The translations under genes and the position numbers were made by a program. The notes beneath the pieces are model-generated. The model was not told where the DNA came from. It searched no databases and worked only from the letters and a program-made list of their open reading frames with translations. DNA of 64,000 nucleotides, from assembly GCF_000471905.2 (NCBI RefSeq), contig NW_006495273.1:6460136-6524135 (forward strand), written 5' to 3'. This stretch comes from Amborella trichopoda (lineage: Eukaryota > Streptophyta > Magnoliopsida > Amborellales > Amborellaceae). Of the stretch, positions 59,399 through 64,000 are shown piece after piece. Each line of letters starts with the position of its first letter. Positions within the stretch are counted from its first letter, which is position 1.

Positions 59399-59669
59399 TT
59401 TAATGAAAACGAGACATGCAGGACAATGTCGAGGTTTCCAAATTGAGAGTTACATCTCTATAAAAAAAAATTATTGTCATGCGATTATTTAATATTAAAA
59501 ATGGAAAATCAATCTCATAGAATCTAGAGAGAGAAAGTAGGGGTGGAGAGAGAAAGGCTACAGAGAGAAAGTCGGGGGGTGGAGAGAGAGAGAAGGTAGG
59601 GGGAGGTCCCATTCACGAGAGAGCAGAAACAATCCGCATAGGAACAATGACAATTCTGGGGCATGGGTC

Positions 59670-59850
59670 CCACGCTCACGTGGACTGCAGCATCAATCCG
59701 CAGCGGCCCCCACCGATATGTGGTATGTCCAACCTTGGGAAACGGACTCTTATGACGTGGAATGGATCCCATGTCATAACGTGACGATCTTGCACGTGCG
59801 ACCTACGAAACCGCAATCAACACTCGCATGCAAAACCCTTCTCTCTCTAA
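59670..59850 (+). promoter_or_regulatory. GC-richer patch with ACGTG motifs
   Basis: TCACGTGGAC (near 59680), TGACGTGGAATGG (near 59754), AACGTGACG (near 59779) and GCACGTGCGAC (near 59792) cluster in about 120 bases. This may be the promoter of a lost or unrecognised gene. The frame that follows (59718-59921) matches nothing I know. Confidence 0.3.
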
Positions 59851-60539
59851 AACGTTATTTCGTGCCTTTTATTCGGTGGCGTCGAGGTGCCATTTTTATT
59901 TCTCTCTTAACCAAGGATTGAAAAGTCGGTCGAATTGTTCGGGCTCGGCCCATTGTCAAGCCCGATTTGTTCATCCAATATGGGGATATTTAAAAGAATA
60001 ATAATAATAATAATAATAATTCTGAGATATATATATTTTTATCATTTTGATAGATTAAAAAATATTGTGGCTATGAATTTTATTTTTTACATTTTTATAT
60101 TTTATAGATTATTTCAAAAATACCCCGAATCTATTTGATTATTACTTTTTTTTACATCATTTTGAAATGTTTTGCTTAATTTTATTTTACATAAGTATTT
60201 CCTTTTTTTTAGATTTTTTTTTATAAATTATTAACTTTTTCTTGTTGCTATAGTACTTGGCACTAATCGGCCGAGTTACTCATACTCGGATTGAGCAATC
60301 GACTCGGGTAAGAGCCGATTATCGACCTGATTCGCACTTTCTAACGATGCTCTTAATCGGCTCATTTTTTATTTACACAATGGTAGCAACGAGCCAGGCC
60401 TGTACATGCTAAAATAAATAATGAGCTAGATCGAACCAAACTAGGCATTGGCAGAGCCGAGTACAAATTCAAGGCCGAGCCAAGCCCAGCCAACCGGCTT
60501 TGCTACGACGCCTCCGATTACAAGTAATATTCAGCCCTT

Positions 60540-60780
60540 GACATGAGAAAGAAATGGATTTCAAGTTTTAGAAATATTGAATCTTGTAACACATTTTTGG
60601 ATCGTCAATTTTCAAGATTTTCATAGATCTACTCGATTTACACTAGTTTTGAAGCTTTAAATTTTATAACTAAATATCTATCAAAAAAAAAATACTTCCC
60701 CGGCATTAAAACCATATTTCGCGACACTACATGTAGGTGTGCTCTAATTTGATGGTTTAGAGAGTCGACTCTTATTCACG
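60540..60780 (+). mobile_element. Mutator-like MITE, copy 13 (3' half)
   Basis: GACATGAGAAAGAAATGGAT, TTGTAACACATTTTTGGATC, the core CAATTTTCAAGATTTTCATAG and the end inverse AGGTGTGCTCTAATTTGATGG match the right half of the family. The left half is missing. Confidence 0.6.
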
Positions 60781-60799
60781 TAGGAAACAAGAAATAAAA

Positions 60800-61232
60800 T
60801 TCATTTATCTGTCAACGTATTCTCTCTCCTTCACGTAAAAAATATTTGACTTTCTCTCTCTACACGTTCTCTCTCTCTCTCTGCTAAGGGGCAAAATCTG
60901 GGTAGGCACGTGCGCAGCAGGAAATGCACGTGGAAACAGTTACAAAAGGCCTTCTCTTGGACACACCGCTTGTTTTATCCCTTGCTTAAAACAAACAAAA
61001 ATAAAACACGAGAAATTGGATATGAGAAATAAGAGGGGGAGAGGCGCCGACAAGCAAGATGGTTGACATGCCGGCGCCACGTCCAGCTGTCTCATAAAGG
61101 CCCGGTCCTCCGTACTGCCGCTTGGCAGCTAAGCTTCTCGGCTCCGCTCAACTTGAGCCGATGCACAAATTAGAAGAAACGAAAGACGGTTGCAAAAATT
61201 ACAAACAAAAAGAACTCTTGCCAAAAGTAACC
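60800..61232. other. GC-richer unexplained patch
   Basis: Contains pyrimidine tracts (60845-60890), ACGTG words near 60906 and 60927, and a GC-rich segment 61035-61145 with GGCGCCGAC and GCCGGCGCC. It looks promoter-like or like a 5' leader, but I find no start codon with a plausible frame. Confidence 0.3.
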
Positions 61233-61830
61233 GCATCACTATATATGCGGTCCAAAACTCTAAACCATCCAACTTAAAAGATGGATGCAAGTAGGTGTTC
61301 CATTTAAAAATAGTAGAAACTAACTGTCCAAATGTTTTTTTTAGTAGAATTATTATTTTTAGTTTTTAAAATTCATTTTTTTTTTCATATGCATCACTAT
61401 ATATGCGGTCCAAAACTGTAAACCATCCAACTTAAAAGATGGATGCAAGTAGGTGTTCCATTTAAAAACATTGGAAACTAACTGTCCAAATGTTTTTTTT
61501 TAGTAGAATTATTATTTTTAGTTTTTAAAATTCACTTATTTTTTCATATGCATTACTATATATGCGTCCAAAACTGTAAACCATCCAACTTAAAAGATGG
61601 ATGCAAGTAGGTGTTCCATTTAAAAACAATGGAAACTAACTGTCCAAATGTTTTTTTTTAGTTGAATTATTATTTTTAGTTTTTAAAATTCACTTATTTT
61701 TTCATATTCATATTGTCCATAGTAGAAATTACATGTAGTTAAAATTTAAGTCCAAAACCCTATCTAAAAAAATATATTTATTGATAGGCCCGTTTTCTAC
61801 ATATGCAGACTTGGCTACATAGAAACCAGG
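61233..61830. repeat. Dispersed repeat R1, copy B, with a 158-bp unit in 3 tandem copies
   Basis: GCATCACTATATATGCGGTCC, ACCATCCAACTTAAAAGATGG, GCAAGTAGGTGTTCCATTT and ACTGTCCAAATGTTTTTTTT repeat at 61233, 61391 and 61550. After the third copy the sequence continues with TTACATGTAGTTAAAATTTA and ends CTACATATGCAGACTTGGC, the same end as copy A at 5920-6332. The unit contains a short hairpin (CCATC...GATGG). Confidence 0.85.
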
Positions 61831-62584
61831 TCCTTGCCAAAAACGAGTAACTTAGTACGAACATAAAAAATAAAAAATAAAAAATAGTTTATTTTGGAGA
61901 AGATTACATGGAAGGCCATTTTCCCGTAATTGACCCTCAATCCTAGGCTTTTTAATTTTGGGCTAAGCTTCTTCAGACTGCGTTTTATTATTTTTTTTTT
62001 TTGAGCTTTTTTTTTAGTTGGGCAATGCCCCAATGTTAGGAGTTATACTCAGTCGAGAAGGCAGTCCAAGGTTGGCATCTTCAGACCACCTTATTTCTTA
62101 GCAAACAAGTTAGCTAATGCGCTCTGAGGATGCCAACTTCGGACCTCTCTGAAGAGCACCACTAGACATTGTTCGAGAATGGGTAGCATGAATCGCCTCT
62201 AAATGTTTAACAAAATCAATCTTTGTAGTTTGAAGATACCAAACCCGAACTACTTTGAAGAGCACTATAGAAGGTGGTATGATGATGCTAACATCGTACC
62301 GATCGGTACTGCCCCAAACATTAGAGCACAACTATTGAAAAAATTTAAAAACCAAAATCTAAGATGCAATATGAGGATGGTATAGTGGAGATTTTATAAA
62401 AAAAAAGTAAAAAACTCAGGTTGACAAACCGTGTGTGTAATTTTAACTCAAAACTGTTTGATTGCATGATTTTGTATTTCTTTTTGTATCCATGCACAAT
62501 TCACTCCCAAAATCTCGTGTATCCTAGTCGTCCAACTCTAACCCGTTAGAAATTTCTTTTTTTCCCTTTTAAAAAGGAAAAGTG

Positions 62585-63005
62585 TGAGGTTTATACATGG
62601 AGCCCAAATTATCCCGTATAACTAAGGCGATGAAAGTTTCTATACGGCCTAGGCTTTATAAAAAAAACATAAAGCCCCACTTCAAATTCTCATTCGAAAA
62701 AAGCACTTTAACGATTGGAAATAGTTATGATGGCCTAAAATCAATTACAAATACTGACAATAAATTTTGAAAATAAAAAGATCGTGTGGATCTTTCGAAT
62801 ATGTGAATACTTATTTTTAGGGTGAAATGGATAGTGTGAGATGATTTTTTTTTATAATATATATTATTTTAAAAATTTAAAATCATATTTTTTTTCACGA
62901 CTATATTGCTCAAGCTGAAATGATTGATTTTAACAGCTTTTGAACGTTTGAATTACAATTTTTGATGAATTATGAGGTGAAGCTTTACTTATCTTGATGG
63001 AGAAC
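62585..63005. mobile_element. Mutator-like MITE, copy 14 (diverged)
   Basis: GTGAGGTTTATACATGGAGCC at the left, GATTGGAAATAGTTATGATGGCC, ATCGTGTGGATC and TGCTCAAGCTGAAATGATTGA inside, and TGAGGTGAAGCTTTACTTATC at the right follow the family's order loosely. It is the most diverged copy and its ends are uncertain. Confidence 0.4.
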
Positions 63006-63492
63006 ATCCCCATCAAACCATAAAACCATTAAAATTAGAAGATGTTATGATGGCTTAAGATTATATTATATATTATTTACAGAGTTTAAGTGTTTTAAAA
63101 TAACAAAGATCAAGTAGATCATAATTACTAAAAAAAACTTAAAATTTATTTCTCTTTATATGATGTACGTTGCTTCGACTTGTTAAAAGGAAAAAAAAAA
63201 AAAGTCGTTGAAAAATCAGAGGTACCGTTGCATGTGGGTGGTACCCGGTCTCCCCAGCAGGGGCTGGTACTGAAATGAGGAATTAAAAAGAGGACATCTC
63301 ACCCGTGACATTTACGATAATGCCTAAGACATCCAGTGCCTGACAAGAAGCTGTGGAAAGAGGGCGGCGCAGGGGTAGTATGGTAATTTCCATAGAGAGG
63401 GAATTAACGCGGGGGGTGATTGGGTACTTAAAGTGGAGGAGGAGGACATTGGTGTCATTTCGGGATGGTTCAAGAGAATTTATTTTTTGTGG

Positions 63493-63493
<1 letters not shown>

Positions 63494-63530
<37 letters not shown>
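63494..63530. repeat. (GA)n tract
   Basis: About 18 GA units, 65 bases before a candidate start codon. GA/CT tracts are frequent in plant 5' UTRs and core promoters. Confidence 0.95.
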
Positions 63531-63534
<4 letters not shown>

Positions 63535-63593
63535 GGAGAGAGAAAGAAGAGCATTGAATGTGTTTTTACAGGGACAGGGACAGGGACAGGGAG

Positions 63594-63629
63594 ATGGAGA
63601 GGTCGCTGTACTCCCTCGGTGCCCCGGCG
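63594..63629 (+). CDS. Possible first coding exon of a gene continuing to the right
   Basis: An ATG at 63594 opens a 12-codon frame (MERSLYSLGAPA) that runs exactly into a strong donor, GCG then GTGAGTAG, at 63629/63630. Upstream are a (GA)n tract and a GGGACA tandem repeat, which fit a 5' leader. The region is GC-richer than its surroundings. Without splicing the frame stops within 18 codons. I do not recognise the peptide, and the next exon would lie beyond the window or in 63700-64000. A chance ATG plus donor cannot be excluded. Alternatively the gene starts farther right and 63880-64000, pyrimidine-rich with a TTAAATCAG acceptor-like end, is its leader. Confidence 0.3.
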
Positions 63630-64000
63630 GTGAGTAGAGAACCATAACTCCAAGGTCAATATTACAAAGGTACCCCTTTTCAAGTAATTTAATTTCGAAA
63701 ATACAGACGCCGGTTGCAAGAAATCGGCAGGGTCTTGGTTGGCAATTTGTGTGAAACTGGAGGGGTAGTTTGGAGAAGGTGTATAATTAAGGGACAAAAT
63801 GGTAATTGTGGGTTGAGCAAGTGCACCGACAAGTGTCGGCGGCGACGACTCGTTGGTGTGGTGGCATCGAGTGCTCAATCATCCCATCCCCCAATTTCTA
63901 CTTTTTGGATACTCTTTCTTTCACTCACAAATCTTCCAAAAAGTTCTTCAACTTTCTCTCTCTTAAATCAGTACGTACACCCCAGTTTTAGAGATATCTG

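Noticed and set aside
63353-63645. Overlapping Arg/Glu-rich and Ser/Leu-rich frames through the (GA)n tract
   Set aside because: They are low-complexity translations of the microsatellite.
1-64000. CRISPR array, prophage or bacterial operon
   Set aside because: Nothing in the window is prokaryotic; all regular repeats are tandem minisatellites or plant transposon parts without spacer structure.

Overview
This is a gene-poor, AT-rich stretch of plant nuclear DNA, most likely from an angiosperm with a large repeat-filled genome. The evidence is two genes of the plant BPS1/BYPASS1 family, a plant-style polycistronic C/D snoRNA cluster preceded by telo-boxes (AGGGTTT), and relics of every common plant transposon class (Helitron, hAT, Mutator-like MITE, Ty3/Gypsy, LINE). 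I cannot place the lineage. There is one assembly gap (20 N at 49551-49570).

Layout. 1-5340: noncoding DNA, then BPS1-like copy 1 on the minus strand with a readable TATA box, 5' leader exon and 5'-UTR intron. 5518-8922: tandem repeats, then one or two short Helitrons. 9809-16565: a relic of a once autonomous Helitron with recognisable TC and CTAG termini; its helicase is broken and the Rep core is not recognisable. 16566-26500: noncoding DNA with simple and local repeats and possible LTR debris. 26521-30910: a swarm of Mutator-like MITEs around a snoRNA gene cluster (28347-29163) that includes U18. 31363-34153: two consecutive LINE 3' ends (zinc-binding RT tail plus RNase H), both decayed. 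34746-35846: BPS1-like copy 2, minus strand, intact. 37714-41263: a hAT transposon with a decayed BED/DUF659/dimerisation transposase. About 41690-44950: a decayed Ty3/Gypsy element on the minus strand. 46359-47106: a GC-rich-ended non-autonomous hAT. 48572-63000: more MITEs, a foldback MITE with an exact 8-bp TSD, local tandem repeats and two clusters of ACGT-core motifs. 63594-63629 may be the first coding exon of a gene that continues to the right.

What is likely functional: the two BPS1-like genes, the snoRNA cluster, and possibly the gene starting at the right edge. The rest is mostly transposon-derived. The most interesting points are the previously unlabelled snoRNA cluster, whose guides match 25S and 18S rRNA; the MITE family with at least a dozen copies and 9-bp TSDs, one of which ends in a TATA-like sequence just upstream of the snoRNAs; and the Helitron set sharing termini. 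rRNA matches were made from memory and need a computed check.
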